Positions 51,001-62,390 are shown, counted from the stretch's first letter. The stretch is DNA of 64,000 nucleotides from Arthrinium phaeospermum (GCA_006503535.1 QYRS01000019.1:32494-96493); one strand, 5' to 3'. Numbers and translations: made by a program. The notes: generated from the sequence alone by a model not told the origin.

Positions 51001-54000
51001 AAATAACTTAAAATCTTCAAGTTTTTTAGTTAAAAGGGGATATTTTTCAAAATGATTTACTACTACAATCAAGTCTCTTAAAGATTGTACCATATAGTTA
51101 CAAGAGGTTTCTTTATGATAAATTTCTCCTACACCTAAATATGCTTTTATATTCTCTAATAAGCTCAAATCTTTTTTATGAAGACCTATTTGAAAAACTG
51201 GTTGAACAGTTCAACCAACTTTAACCAAATTACTTTGAAAGATTCTTACTGTAAAGTTAGACTCCCCGTCTGAAAAACCAGTTAAGTATAAGGGATTTAG
51301 ATTATTGGGTAAATTACGTGATAAATTTGTAGACGAAGTGTATGATCTTGTTGATGTAATTAAATGCTTAGAAAGGATTCTGATTGGATAGTTTCTCTCG
51401 AAACCCATTAGAGCATACCTTAAATGTATTAAACTAACACATTTATGACCGTCTACTCGTTGCTCTTTTACAGATTTAAAAAAATCTGATTTAGATCCGC
51501 GGTAATCCATTAATCTTTCGATCATAATCCGAGTTATTACCATACATGAGTGATTAGTTCATCCACTTAAAATCTTTCGATTAAAGCTTGGTATCAGAAA
51601 ATTTTGGAGGTCCCCGGAGTTTGGCCATAGCTCCCATTGAAGAGGTTTCCTACACCTCAAGGCAGGAGAATTATTTTTATCTAAAAGTTCTTTATGTTCT
51701 TTATTTTCCGTAACATAAAAATAGAAAGAGAATCCCATAGTAACTAATATAATAAATACGTTTAGATTACTTATAGAGTATTGCATTAAATAAAATATAA
51801 ATGCTTGAATAGATTCTATAGAAGTTATACTTAAAGCTAATAATATAAAACCTACATGACTTATTGTACTATAAGCAAATAATCTTTTAATTCTAAATTG
51901 TGTTAGACCTACCACTGTACCTATTATTAAAGAAAGGAAAGAACTCATTAATAAACCAAATGTTCAATTAAGAGATGAACTTGTTTCTGAAAAATAATTA
52001 CTTGTAAAATACACTATTTCTAATAATAGTATAAATATAGATATTTTAGCTATAATAGCTACAAATGTTGTAACAATTGTTGGTATAGCGTCATAAACGT
52101 CCATATGACGACGGTTAAATTTATCGTTCAAATTAAAGAAAAGAACAACTTTATATGGTTATATTCTTCCCACCTTAGGGCGGGAAGAATAAAGGAGGCA
52201 AAATATTACTCTCAGCCAAATCTGAAAGATTTGGCTATTCCGGTATCCCGTAGGGATAAAGGAGGGGTGGGAGGGCACGAAGGGTAGTTAATTAAAGTAG
52301 TTTATTTTAGATATCTACCTTTATTCATTCCTGTTCTTATTTGACGAATCTGATCGAAACCTTCGTTAGTTAAATGATCTTTTGTTTGTATCATTTTTGC
52401 TACTTTAGCTCAATCTTCAAAATCCTTAGATTTAACGCCAATAATAAGGTATTTATTGAAAAAAGGTAAAATCTTTTCATAATTATCTTTGAATGATTGA
52501 CATCTAAACTCAGTATAATCTTTATACGAATAAGTTTGACCGCATCCAAAGAAATCTACTAAACTTTTCAATAGTAATTGATCTCTAATGTGTTGAGTTA
52601 CTACAAAAAGTAATACTACACGGCTTCCTGTTTTATGTAATTTAGATTCTCTAATACTAATTTTAAAACAACCATCACCACTTGTAAAACCAGCTACCCA
52701 TTGAGGGTCTAATTTTACACTAAGTGGTAACAATGGTCTTGCTAAAGCAACAGTATTAGGAAAGGCTTCTAATAGTAAAGGAGTTAATCCTCTATTTAAA
52801 GAAGCTCTAATATTAATTTTTTTTGTAAACCTTCAGCTCTTAAATGTTCCCCACGTTGCATAATAATGACTACTTTTTTAAATAAATAATCAGAATATTT
52901 ATTAGTTTTTAGAGGATATTTATCAAAATGAGGTATTACTTTTGTTATAATTTGATCTAAAGAACCTATTGTAAAATCACAACAACCATTTCTTTCTTTA
53001 CCTATTCTTCCTACTCCAAAATAGGCTTTAATAAGTTTTAAAAGATCTAGGTCTCTAGCATGAAGATTAATTGTGAAATTAACCTCTAATTGTCAACCTA
53101 GTAGGTTTTTTGGTGATTTACGAATTAAAACAAGAAAGCATCCTTCTGCATCAGAGAATCCTGAGATAAATCAGGGGTATAGAGGTAGTTTGCTGCTATT
53201 GTCTAACTTAGACACAGTAGAATAAAGTTGTCTTTGAATAATTTGGTTAGAAAGGATTTTAACTTGATAACTTCTTTCGAAGCCCAGTAGAGTATATCTT
53301 AAACGCGGTAAATTAATACCACATCAACTACCATTTACTCGTTGCTCTTTTACAATAATACTCGACTGTTTGGTCGAATGTATTACTGACTTAGATCCGC
53401 GATTGCCCATTTCGTTTTTACTCATCTTCTGACTTATTACTATACCTGAGTAATTAGTTCAGCCACTCATATATTTTCATATATGGTTTAGTACCAGAAG
53501 CTTTAGGGGTTCCCCGGAATTTGATAATTTACTCCCAACGTTTGTTGATAAGGATTTCCTAAGTCCTTTTTTAGGAGATCAAAAATGAAATGGTGCAGCA
53601 CTTACTTTAAATAAAAATCCTATGCTAAAAATTAGTAAAGAGAAATTTATATAATAAGGTTGATATCAAGAAGAAGCACCTCCTATACTATCACTTATAC
53701 TAGTAATTACGTATAAACCATCCATATTTGTTGTACCAGAATTTGCATATAATAAACTTGTACCTAATAAAATAAAACAGGAGCTTAAACCTCCTAATAA
53801 GAAATAGATTAAACCACCTGTAGTAGCTAATTCTGAGTTTCTATATATAGTACTTAATAAATATAAACCGTAACTTTGTAATTCTATGGATAAAAATATA
53901 GAAACTAAGTCGTTAGTTGACATTAAGAAAATGGCTCCACTTACTACAAATAATAAAATTAAAGGGTATTCTATTATTTTTAAATGGTCTCCCATTTTAT

Positions 54001-54339
54001 TTGTAATTTTTGTTCTATAGTACACAAAATTATTCATTAAAATATGTTTTAAAGATGAATGTTCTTTAACTCAAACTTTTCTTGGAAAGAAACTTGTTAA
54101 TTGTAAAATTAACATACTAATTAAAAAACAAACATATGAAATATTTGTGTAATATTAGTAATGTGAAGTAAACCCCCATGTAAACCTATTCCTTTGTTTA
54201 CTAAAGATAAACTTACCAAATCTTGTAAAAAACAATAAGAAATAGCTATTATAGCTATTCTATTAAATAGAATGGACATATCTCGTCTTAATGTGACAGC
54301 ATTAGAAAATAATAAACATAATATAGATAAAGTTATCAT
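48073..54339 (-). CDS. nad2: NADH dehydrogenase subunit 2 (four exons, one single-base gap)
   Basis: Antiporter-like subunit of complex I. Exons 54339-53573, 52101-51664, 50313-49876, 48096-48073; about 555 residues. Start [100 protein letters not shown]. The last exon is 24 nt (VQILFNN-stop), chosen by the T/G rule (AGT | …G | GTA). In exon 1 the T-run at 54123-54128 must be one longer ([12 protein letters not shown]). Confidence 0.92.
48522..48586. repeat. dispersed 'gtcctaggacgtactgggcagc' element, forward copy
   Basis: Runs from agcccttctatgttttttct to gtactgggcagcgg. An inverted copy is at 44404-44484 in the atp9 intron ORF, and a part (ggacgtactgggcagcggag) at 22834-22855 in nad5 intron 4. 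Confidence 0.8.
48664..49875 (-). CDS. LAGLIDADG endonuclease of nad2 intron 3 with an in-frame GC insertion
   Basis: Open from exon 3 to TAA 48664. Motifs [13 protein letters not shown] and [12 protein letters not shown]. Between FQIKVH and [11 protein letters not shown] lies an insertion of about 18 residues ([17 protein letters not shown]), encoded by the GC-rich hairpin at 49427-49475, which keeps the frame. Activity of such a protein is uncertain. Confidence 0.82.
49427..49475. repeat. GC-rich hairpin element in nad2 intron 3 ORF
   Basis: Contains gcgcagagactgcgc and cgagtcctgggcctgagg. A shorter relative, cagagactgcgttacgagtcctg, is at 55638-55660 in the tRNA region. Confidence 0.7.
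50314..51663 (-). mobile_element. nad2 intron 2 (group I, translated core)
   Basis: Between NNSP and IQLISQ. Core 51445-51510 translated as [20 protein letters not shown]. Ends in G50314. Confidence 0.85.
50412..51663 (-). pseudogene. LAGLIDADG endonuclease of nad2 intron 2, late frameshift
   Basis: Fused to exon 2. [13 protein letters not shown] and [14 protein letters not shown]-run near 50665 is one base short (…[15 protein letters not shown]), after which the family ending continues to about 50412. Confidence 0.75.
52102..53572 (-). mobile_element. nad2 intron 1 (group I, translated core)
   Basis: Between HFWSP and DVYDAIPT. Core 53335-53420 translated as [11 protein letters not shown]…[10 protein letters not shown]. 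Ends in G52102. Confidence 0.85.
52302..53572 (-). pseudogene. LAGLIDADG endonuclease of nad2 intron 1, one frameshift
   Basis: Fused to exon 1. [13 protein letters not shown] and [12 protein letters not shown]. The A-run near 52815-52823 is one base short ([18 protein letters not shown]). Stop at 52302. Confidence 0.78.
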
Positions 54340-54438
54340 TATATAATTTGAATAAAAATAAAACTTCTTAGTCCCGAAAAAAAAAATTTTTTTTTTTCGA
54401 GACTTGCCCTGTAAAGACTATTAAGAACCTTTTATTAA

Positions 54439-54514
54439 ACCAGGAGAGAAAATCGAATTCTCATCTTAAATAATACACGAAATTAAGGTTTTAGCCTATT
54501 AAACTACCACTGAT
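54439..54514 (-). tRNA. tRNA-like gene, identity uncertain
   Basis: Clear T arm GAGAA-TTCGATT-TTCTC and D arm GTTT…AAAC, imperfect acceptor ATCAGTG/TCCTGGT. The anticodon arm resembles that of the tRNA at 55336 with extra bases, so it may be a decayed duplicate of that gene. Confidence 0.45.
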
Positions 54515-54515
54515 T

Positions 54516-54549
<34 letters not shown>

Positions 54550-55335
54550 GTATGTATATTATGTACTTTCAATTATATATTAGGTTTATTTTATTACATT
54601 TATATAAGGTTTTTGCCCCTTGACACCAAAGAACTTATACATTAAAAAAAATTTTTTTTTTTTTTTTTTTTCAATTAAGTTACAATATCTTCACCTGATA
54701 TCCCTGATATCACTGATATCAGTGATATCACTACCATCCCCTCTTCTCGGAGAGAAGAGGGAATAGATAAAGTGATAAAGTGATAAAGGAAGAAAGGGGC
54801 CAAAAATATTAATAAAATAATAGGGACTCTAAGACTAATATACTAAGACTATTTATACTTATTTCTGTTGAAAGGGTTATTTATAACCCTTTCTTCCCTA
54901 GGATATCGAGAGACATAAGAGAGGTATTAGGTGCCTCTTTATAACGCTATCTATTACTCTGATACCACGGATCCCCCCCCCCCCCTTATCACTAGCTTTG
55001 GCTTGCCATGCTAAAGCAAGGCGAAGCCTAGTGATAAGGGGGCAAGAGCGATAAAGGGAAATAAGATCAGTGATATCACATCCCATCCCATAATCCCTAA
55101 TCCCTTAGGGATTAGGGATTAGGGATTCGAGATGGGAGGGATAAGGAGTAAGGGAATAGAATAAGAAAAGAAATATATATTATTATAATAGACATGTATA
55201 TATAAATATATTTTTCTTTCCTTCTTTACCCCCCCCCCCTTCCGGTATCTCTTATCTCATTATCTCTTCGAGATAATGAGATAAAGAAGGGGATAAATAG
55301 GATCCGTAGTGGTAAAGGAGACTAAAAATATAGTT
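54515..55335. other. intergenic with palindromic GC clusters
   Basis: TA microsatellite at 54518-54538, T/A runs at 54643-54672, then GC-rich inverted repeats: the tcactagctt…aagcctagtga type at 54990-55042 and 'ccctaatccctta/gggattaggg' at 55092-55126. No gene. Confidence 0.5.
54988..55043. repeat. dispersed GC-rich palindrome family (tcactagctt…aagctagtga)
   Basis: Unit with arms 'tatcactagctt' and 'aagctagtgata' around 'gccatgctaaagcaaggc'. Further copies at about 56036-56100, 56988-57062 and 59430-59478, some with an added 'tctaatccgaaggataatgg'. All lie between tRNA genes. Confidence 0.8.
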
Positions 55336-55405
55336 AGCTTGAGGGGAGAATTGAACTTCCATCTTACTGTATGAAATAAGGTTTTACCTTTAAACTACTC
55401 AAGCT
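55336..55405 (-). tRNA. trnM: tRNA-Met (CAU), probable
   Basis: Perfect acceptor AGCTTGA/TCAAGCT. CAT lies in an enlarged (8-nt) loop closed by CTTAT/GTAAG. Position just before nad2 fits a trnM in related genomes. Confidence 0.65.
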
Positions 55406-55435
55406 TTATAATTTAATTTATATACTAATTTAATG

Positions 55436-55509
55436 GGAGGATACCCCGACTTGAACGGGGAACTTACTGTGCCACATACAGTCGCTCTACCGATTGAACT
55501 ATATCCACC
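55436..55509 (-). tRNA. trnH: tRNA-His (GUG)
   Basis: Acceptor GGTGGAT/ATCCTCC, anticodon arm ACTGT-ATGTGGC-ACAGT, T arm CCCCG-TTCAAGT-CGGGG. Confidence 0.92.
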
Positions 55510-56348
55510 AATATGTATATATTTAATTAATACAGATTAAATAATCATTTAAATTAATAACCTTAGCCAATATTATATAGTTTTTATCTCCCCCTTGGTC
55601 TCTAATTTTTTGTTGTGCTTAAGCACAACAAAAAAAAACAGAGACTGCGTTACGAGTCCTGTATATTTTTGGAATCTTTTTAACATTAACCCTATTAAAG
55701 ATTGTAATATAATTAAAGATTTAAAAATATAGGTAGGAAGTGATAAACAAGGAGATGTGGATTTAAAATACTATACTATGCTATACTATATAAGGTTAAA
55801 ACTAATTCCCTTGTATTACCATTATAGTATGTAATATGAATAATTTTTAGGGTTTTGTGTGTATATTGTTAGTCTTTCAAACAGATAGCTAAGTTTAAAA
55901 CTAGCCTCGCGGGTATTAGGCCTATATTTTTATTTTTAATTTTTTATAGTACTAATATTTTTAATTTTTTTTTAATACTAATCTATTTTGTCTTGTCTCT
56001 TGCTTATTCCCCTTTATCCCGAACCCCCCCCCTTTATCACTAGCTTTCTAATCCGAAGGATAATGGCTTCGCCATGCTAAAGCAAGGCGAAGCTAGTGAT
56101 ATGAGGGCAAGAGTGATATCACATCCCGGATCCCCGGATCCCCCAAAGGGGAAGAGGGGAAGGGAAAAGGAAAAGGGATATAACATCCCGGATCCGGGGA
56201 AGGGGGGGGGGTAGCAAGAGTGATATGAGGCAAGAGTGATATGAGGGTAAGAGTGATATCACGGATATCAGGGGGGGGGGGATCCGGCATCTATAAAAAA
56301 AATAGAAGGGGGATGAGGAAATAACTATACATATGATCACTTAAAATT
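55510..56348. other. intergenic with GC clusters
   Basis: No gene. AT-rich to 55980, then G/C runs and palindromes: the tcactagctt element at 56038-56098 and ggatccccggatcc-type repeats (56126-56290). Confidence 0.5.
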
Positions 56349-56420
56349 TATGTTGGAGTGACTCGAACACTCAATAGTAAATACCAAAAATTTATGACTT
56401 ACCCATTAGTCCACAACATA
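56349..56420 (-). tRNA. trnQ: tRNA-Gln (UUG)
   Basis: Perfect acceptor TATGTTG/CAACATA, D arm GACT…AGTC, anticodon arm TAAAT-TTTTGGT-ATTTA giving TTG. Confidence 0.85.
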
Positions 56421-56421
56421 T

Positions 56422-56489
56422 AAGGTAAATCCGACTTGAACGGATATGATTTTTACATCAAATCTTTATTGTTTAGCTCTTGTCGAATT
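56422..56489 (-). tRNA. degenerate tRNA-like sequence (Thr-like anticodon)
   Basis: Good T arm ATCCG-TTCAAGT-CGGAT and anticodon stem GATTT/AAATC around GATGTAA (TGT, but U33 replaced by A). The 5' acceptor strand does not pair with TTACCTT. Probably a pseudo-tRNA. Confidence 0.4.
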
Positions 56490-56572
56490 AAGGGCAGCAG
56501 GACTTGAACCTACACAATCTCACGATCAGATAATCCTAAGTTATCTATGTCTACCAATTCCATCATACCCTT
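56490..56572 (-). tRNA. trnL: tRNA-Leu (UAG)
   Basis: 83 nt with a long variable arm. Acceptor AAGGGTA/TGCCCTT, anticodon arm GATAA-CTTAGGA-TTATC. Confidence 0.92.
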
Positions 56573-56807
56573 TTAATGTAAATAGAATACAATGAATGTT
56601 CTACTACAGTTTTTACTCTTGGTTTGCCTTTATATAACTTTGACTATGTGCGGTATCCCCACACCCCGAAGGGGTTAGGGATTAGGGAAGGGGATCGGGA
56701 TGTGATATCACTACTAAAATTTAGATAAAGGGAGGACCAGAAATAAAAGATCCATTTTCTTTAGTATTATTATTTATTCTTGTAATAAATACTCCATTAT
56801 TACCTTT

Positions 56808-56879
56808 GCCTAAGATAGGACTCGAACCTACAACCAAAGAAGCTTCAATTCTCTGCTCAACCAATTGAGCTTCTCAAGC
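56808..56879 (-). tRNA. trnF: tRNA-Phe (GAA)
   Basis: D arm GCTC…GAGC, anticodon arm GAGAA-TTGAAGC-TTCTT, T loop TTCGAGT. Confidence 0.92.
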
Positions 56880-57367
56880 TTATATTAAAAATTGTATTTT
56901 TATGCCTTTATCGCGGATATCCCCTTTCCTATTCCCCTTCCCCTCTTCCCCCAAAGGGGATCCGGGATGTGATATCACGGATCCCCTTTATCACTAGCTT
57001 TCTAATCCGAAGGATAATGGCTTGCCTTGCCATGCTAAAGCAAGGCGAAGCTAGTGATATGAGGGCAAGAGTGATAAAGGGGAAGAGGAATAAAGCGATA
57101 GCAGGCAAAATACTTTACTTTTTATTTTATTCTCTGACCTTACAACCTGATCCCTTTATCACTTTATCACTTTATCACTGCTAAAATTTAGATATCACTG
57201 ATATCAGTGATATCAGGGGGGGGGGAAGTAATTATAAATAAATTAATAACAATAAAAAAAATAGAAATAATATCACATCCCGGATCCCCTGATATCACTA
57301 AAATTTAGATATGACATCCCGGAGGGATTAGGAAGAGGGAATAGAAATAAACATATAAAATTACTAT
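56880..57367. other. intergenic with GC clusters
   Basis: No gene. tcactagctt palindrome at 56990-57060; 'actaaaatttagatatcac' units at 57178 and 57297. Confidence 0.5.
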
Positions 57368-57438
57368 GGAGATATTAGGAATCGAACCTAAGATAACGAT
57401 ATGCAAAATCGCAGTTTTACCAACTAGACTATACCCCC
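57368..57438 (-). tRNA. trnA: tRNA-Ala (UGC)
   Basis: Acceptor GGGGGTA/TATCTCC, anticodon arm GCGAT-TTTGCAT-ATCGT, T arm TTAGG-TTCGATT-CCTAA. Confidence 0.9.
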
Positions 57439-57476
57439 TCTGAAAATCTAATTAATTAGATTTTCATTATTATGCT

Positions 57477-58350
57477 TTAATAATCTAACGATTTAACCAA
57501 TTTTATTTGGTATCTGCCTTTAAATGGGGCCAAAGATTGGCCTTGTGATAATTTAACTAAATAATTTCTAAGACTACTTTCATTCAAATCCGAACTTTTA
57601 ATTGTTTGATTTAATGACTCATAAGTATAAGTTATATTAGTATTTAGATCTATTATTTCTACAGCTCTAGCTACTTTTAAATGTAATGATCTAATATTAG
57701 CAATATAAGCTGAAAGATCTTGTAAATCCATAATATTTGTACTATAAATATCTTCATTTAACTTTATGTCAGAAATAAAAAAACGTTTAAGGTAAAATCT
57801 TTCGCTTTTCACTAAATAATTCATTATTTTATTTTTATTAACCCCCATAGCCTCAGCCATAAAACGACGAGTTTTTGCTTTAAAAATTAATTCTTTTTTA
57901 ACGTCATCATACAAATAAGAAAATGTTCCTTTAACAGAGTCTATACCTGCTCTAGATCCTGCTACTTTTAAATCATTATATTGGGATTTAAAGCTAAAAT
58001 TAAGATTTGTTCTAAAGATAAACCCAAATTTCTTAATTTTATTTTTTCTATATTACCATTATTTTTTTGTATAGATTCTATCAAACAAGATGGTAATACA
58101 TATACTTCTAATTTAAAATAAGATAATCCTATCTCTCGCATAACTCTAATTATAGATCTTTTACCTTTAGGGTTTCTAAAATAACCGTCCGTTAATCTTG
58201 TTATTAAAGAAAGAGATGATCCTACATAAGAATGACCGTTAATTTTTTAGTAAAGACAGACATATGCCCCTGGAGTACCTATATTGCCTCCTTGAATATA
58301 TTTACCTAATAATTCATGAGACAATACTGAAGTCTTTGTGTTATGTAATT
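57477..58350 (-). pseudogene. stranded, frameshifted GIY-YIG endonuclease between tRNA genes
   Basis: GTPGAYVCLY and HSYVGSSLSLITRLTDG (58215-58300) are a GIY-YIG domain; the C-terminal half (57914-57477) is one open frame ending in a helix-turn-helix (TYESLNQTIKSSDLNESSLR) and KGRYQIKLV. Breaks separate the two halves. It lies between tRNA genes, not in an intron I can recognise. Confidence 0.65.
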
Positions 58351-59114
58351 CAAATTCTAAGGGCTTAATCTTATTTAAGATATCAAACCTTCTAATGAGA
58401 ACTTGTATTGAGATAGGTGGAGAGTATGGATTTTATTAATAAGAGAATAATTAATATTTTGAATTCTTGAATAATTATCAGTAAAACGTTCAAAAAAGTT
58501 ATCCACTAGATAATAAGGATTAGCTTCATTTTTCTTCTTATAATAAATATTAGATCAATATTGAGAATTATTATTGTTATTTGTATCAGTAGAATAGTAC
58601 TTTATACCTAATTCTATTTTATCTTATTACCTTTATTATCTAATATGGCCAGGAAAGGCTGAAAATTTGGCAACGAACCCTGTTTTCATTCCTGGGGTTG
58701 AAATACTAACCGTCCCGATTTCATTCCTAGGGTTGAAATACTAACTATCCCTTTGTTTATTAAAATTCTTCCTTTCATATAGATTAATGGGATTCACACC
58801 CATTATACAGCAGTTAAGCTATATATATCTTAAATAATCTACACCTTTTAATTTAAACCATTCATTTTTATAAATAAGTTAATTAAAATTAATTTCATAC
58901 TGTAACCTAAAATATTATCTCTACCGTTATTATCTTAAAATAAAAAAGTACCTATTTACTCTACACAGTCATTGAAATTATACTGTATTAAATATATACA
59001 CTATCTCACTAACAAATTTTATTAAGAATAAAAATTTTAGATTAAATAACTTGATTATAAAAAAAACCCTGTTTTACTACTAATTTTACTTCACCTAAAC
59101 CTAAAAATTTTTTT

Positions 59115-59196
59115 ATCCGAGAGACGACTTGAACGTCCACGATTATTCATCAACAAAGCTTAAGTTTGCACTGTCTACCAATTCCAGCACTCGGAT
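59115..59196 (-). tRNA. trnL: tRNA-Leu (UAA)
   Basis: 82 nt with a long variable arm. Perfect acceptor ATCCGAG/CTCGGAT; anticodon arm GCAAA-CTTAAGC-TTTGT. Confidence 0.92.
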
Positions 59197-59197
59197 T

Positions 59198-59269
59198 AAG
59201 GCTAAAGTGACTTGAACACTTATAAAAGCTGTTATGAGCAACTCACTTTACCAATTAAGTTATAGCCTC
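59198..59269 (-). tRNA. trnM: tRNA-Met (CAU)
   Basis: Acceptor GAGGCTA/TAGCCTT, anticodon arm AGTTG-CTCATAA-CAGCT. One base from trnL(UAA). Confidence 0.9.
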
Positions 59270-59782
59270 CTGATCCCCATGTACCCTACGAGGTAATAGG
59301 GGAAGAAATTAAACATATAAATTATTTTAGCTTATCAAACCAAATAATTATAGTCCCTCTTATTTATCAATTCATGATATTAGGCAAGTACGGGTACGGA
59401 TTTTCCCCTTCTTCCCTCGGATATCTCTTTATCGCTTGGCTTGCCATGCTAAAGCAAGGCGAAGCTAGTGATAAAGAGATAAGAGAGGGATCAGAGAAAT
59501 TAAACAGTATAATAGTTAAACCAAAGAGTAACATAAGCCGGCCCTCTGATCTACCCCTTTTTCCCTTTATATTGCTTCCCCTATTCCCTTATCCCCGTGT
59601 ACCTATTCTCACATCTCATTATCTCGAAGAGATAATGATAAGAGATTAGAGATGGTAGGGGTAATAGGGATTATGGGATGTGATATCTCTTTATCTAAAT
59701 TTTAGTAATGATATCAGAGATAAGAAGGGATCAGTTATATCGGGACCAGAGACTTTATTTCATAGCCTGTTTTTATACTGTA

Positions 59783-59852
59783 TGCGGACAAAGGATTCGC
59801 ACCTCTATCATTTGATCATGAGTCAAATATGTTACTATTACACTAATCCGCA
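59783..59852 (-). tRNA. trnM: tRNA-Met (CAU)
   Basis: Acceptor TGCGGAT/GTCCGCA, anticodon arm TTTGA-CTCATGA-TCAAA. Confidence 0.9.
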
Positions 59853-60486
59853 TTTTCAATAAGACTCATTTTTTTTTTATTAATGTAACCACTATCACTA
59901 TAAATTTTTCAGATTATATGAGAATAATTCCAAATTTTTAATTTAATAATTTTAAAACTACTATATAAATAAAAAAAAATAAATTTTGGATCTAAAAACT
60001 TGCTAATACTATAGCTAAAAAAAAAAGAATCTTAGATCCATGTAGTTATTGAAAAATTACTAATATAGTAATAACATTATAAAATAAAACTTCATCATTT
60101 TAAATTATAAATTTAGTTTATTTTATCTTTCTTTTCTAAAATAATTTAATTTAAATTATTTAGACTTCTAGTTTTTAATTATAATGAAGATTTGTATTTT
60201 AGGATATTATACTTAATATAGTTATTCTCATTTATATACAAAATGTCCAATAAATTAAATATATTTATATCAAGAATACAAAAGGAGGGGGGGGGTTAGG
60301 AAAAATTTATTTTACGTGAACATTTTAATCCTATTTATCTCTTATTTTTGGAGCCTTTATCGCAGATATCTGGTAATAAAACCTATAAGGGTATTAATAT
60401 AACATCTAAATGTTGTATAAATATATTTAAGTTTATACAATTAACGTATAAAGGTAATATTACTTAAGAGTAATGGTTATATATCG
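59853..60486. other. AT-rich intergenic region
   Basis: No gene seen. Poly-A/T runs, one G9 run at about 60287-60295. Confidence 0.5.
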
Positions 60487-60588
60487 CTATAAGTTATAAA
60501 AAATAGAATAAAATTGAATAGAATAAATACTTAAAACAAACCTTATAATTCCTATTAAAAAAGGGGGTATTAAGCGTGTAATTTTCAT
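60487..60588 (-). pseudogene. nad4L: nad4L 5' fragment
   Basis: ATG 60588 opens MKITRLIPPFLIGIIRFVLS, a diverged copy of nad4[19 protein letters not shown], with the same leader (ttaaattattgtaaaa) and a trnR copy upstream. The frame ends after 33 codons. Confidence 0.7.
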
Positions 60589-60715
60589 TATATACTTTTA
60601 AATTATTGTAAAATCCTATATAATTATAGTTAAATTACCCACTTTACCACCAGCGCACCTTATTAAAGGTGCGCTGGTGCACAGGCTAAAAATTAATAGG
60701 AGTAAAGTAATCTTC

Positions 60716-60787
60716 AAGTGTGTATAAGACTCGAACTTATATATAAGTAGCCGTAATACTTGGTTTTACCATTAAACTAACACACTT
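60716..60787 (-). tRNA. trnR: tRNA-Arg (ACG), second copy
   Basis: Perfect acceptor AAGTGTG/CACACTT and anticodon arm AAGTA-TTACGGC-TACTT. Differs from 32853 mainly in the variable loop and one acceptor pair; looks functional. Duplicated with the nad4L leader. Confidence 0.9.
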
Positions 60788-61197
60788 TATATATAATATA
60801 TACTATATATAAAAAATTTAAAGTATAATTAATATAAATTTATAGATTAAATATAAACTATAATTATATGCCGAAAGATACAACATACCTAGTCAACTAA
60901 GTATTTTAATAAAACACTTAGTCAAGTAAGTATTTTAATAAAACACTAAAAAAATCTAGATAAAGTGTGGAGCCACTATTCTATTCCCCAGATCCCCATA
61001 TCTCCTAATCCCTAATCCCACATCCCACATCCCTAATCTATTACCCGTATGGGGTGAGAGAATAGGGATGTGGGATCTCCGACTTCCCTAAACATCCTCG
61101 CAGGCTGGGGACCCGGTGGGTGATGTAGGGGGATAGGAATAGAGATTATGAGATAACAAGGGTGAGAAGAATCGAAAAACAAAGATAAACTTAAAGT

Positions 61198-62040
61198 TTA
61201 TCCATCAGAGTCACTAAAATCAAACAATTCCCCTTCAGAATTAACATCGCTTGAATCTTGTTTTATTCTTTTATTTGGGTTTTTAGATTCAGTTTCACCA
61301 TCAGAGTGACCTCTTTTATTAACTTGAGGAGAAGAACCTGCTCGAAGTCTATCAAATATACTTCCCAGAGAATCATCAGAATCAGAATGATCTCCTTTAT
61401 CTCTCTTAACTTCAGCAGAAGAATCTGCACCGCGATCATCCAATCAACGACCCTGAGAATCAGTAGATTCAGTGGAAGGACTCTCAGCTACAGGAGGAGT
61501 AGCTGGATTCGGATCCCTCCCACTATAGTAGCCAGGGTTAGGTAATTCTCCCCCATGATCAAAAGCTTTTTCTGACACTTTTCGCGTCATTCACTTTCTT
61601 TACTACCGTATTGCATAGATTGAATAGCCTGATCCTGAAATTCATGTCTAAATCTCAGAGCTTGTACTTTGGATATATGATCCGATACTTTCGTAGAATC
61701 TACATCTGGATGTTTAGCTTTTCAAGCGTCAGTTATAGTTTCTTTAGCTACCGCTTCCTGGTCCCTTACTTGACCTTCTACGCTATGCTTATCCATAAAT
61801 TTATCTACAGATTTCATATTCTCTCTGAGTTTGACTTGATCTAGCGATCTCTTCAAAATCAGGGTAACCTGGGTTTTTAAATTTTTTTTTGCGGATGTTC
61901 TCTATTGTATCTAGAGATATCTTACCCAATTCTTCTTCGTCGTCTTGAGAGAGGCGGGTATTTTGAAAAGTAGACGTTGAAAAAGGTGATACTAAATGAA
62001 AAGGATGATTTTGAAAATTACTTCTAACTAATTGAGTCAT
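61198..62040 (-). pseudogene. unknown hydrophilic, acidic ORF, frameshifted
   Basis: ATG 62040 (MTQLVRSNFQNHPFHLVSPF). Charged, probably helical middle (RENMKSVDKFMDKHSVEGQV), a Pro/Ser-rich link (NPATPPVAESPSTESTDSQG), then an Asp/Ser/Lys-rich tail with a basic cluster (NPNKRIKQ) ending FDFSDSDG at 61198. Two shifts (about 61843 and 61580) interrupt it. No membrane segment and no gene fragment found. No family recognised. Confidence 0.55.
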
Positions 62041-62306
62041 TGCCTATCTATATCTTAATAAATTAAAAACATACCTAAGTATATAATTGTAATAGTATTT
62101 TTTTTTAGATCGCTCACACCTAGTCCCCTTTATCCCAAAACCTGTTCACAGAAAACAGCACCTCCACATGCGTCAAATACCATATTTCGGCTATTTTCTA
62201 TGATGAGCTAATATTTAAATGCCTTCTTGAGTACAGGATAGTTATTGTTAAGACCCATCCAGATCAAGTGTGCAATTCGATGGGAGGGGAGGAAGGAATT
62301 AAAGCA

Positions 62307-62390
62307 ATCTTTAAGTGTATAAGACTCGAGCATATGTTCGAATCTTAAAAATCCGTATACTAAGGTCTTACCTTAAGACGAATAAGTTAT
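62307..62390 (-). pseudogene. trnR: decayed tRNA-Arg copy
   Basis: Ends TCGAGTCTTATACACTT like both trnR copies and keeps TATACGG, but the stems are rearranged and extra bases are present. Confidence 0.5.

Noticed and set aside
55092..55126. Heptamer runs resembling telomere repeats (gattagg)
   Set aside because: Only three units inside an inverted repeat; similar short runs occur elsewhere. No sign of a linear end.
58780..58842. tRNA-like fold (AGATTA…TAATCT, T arm ATGGG/CCCAT)
   Set aside because: Too short; the anticodon arm is missing, so at most a remnant.
61258..61844. Plus-strand ORFs rich in Arg and Tyr
   Set aside because: Mirror images of the Ser/Asp-rich minus-strand gene, typical of a shadow frame.
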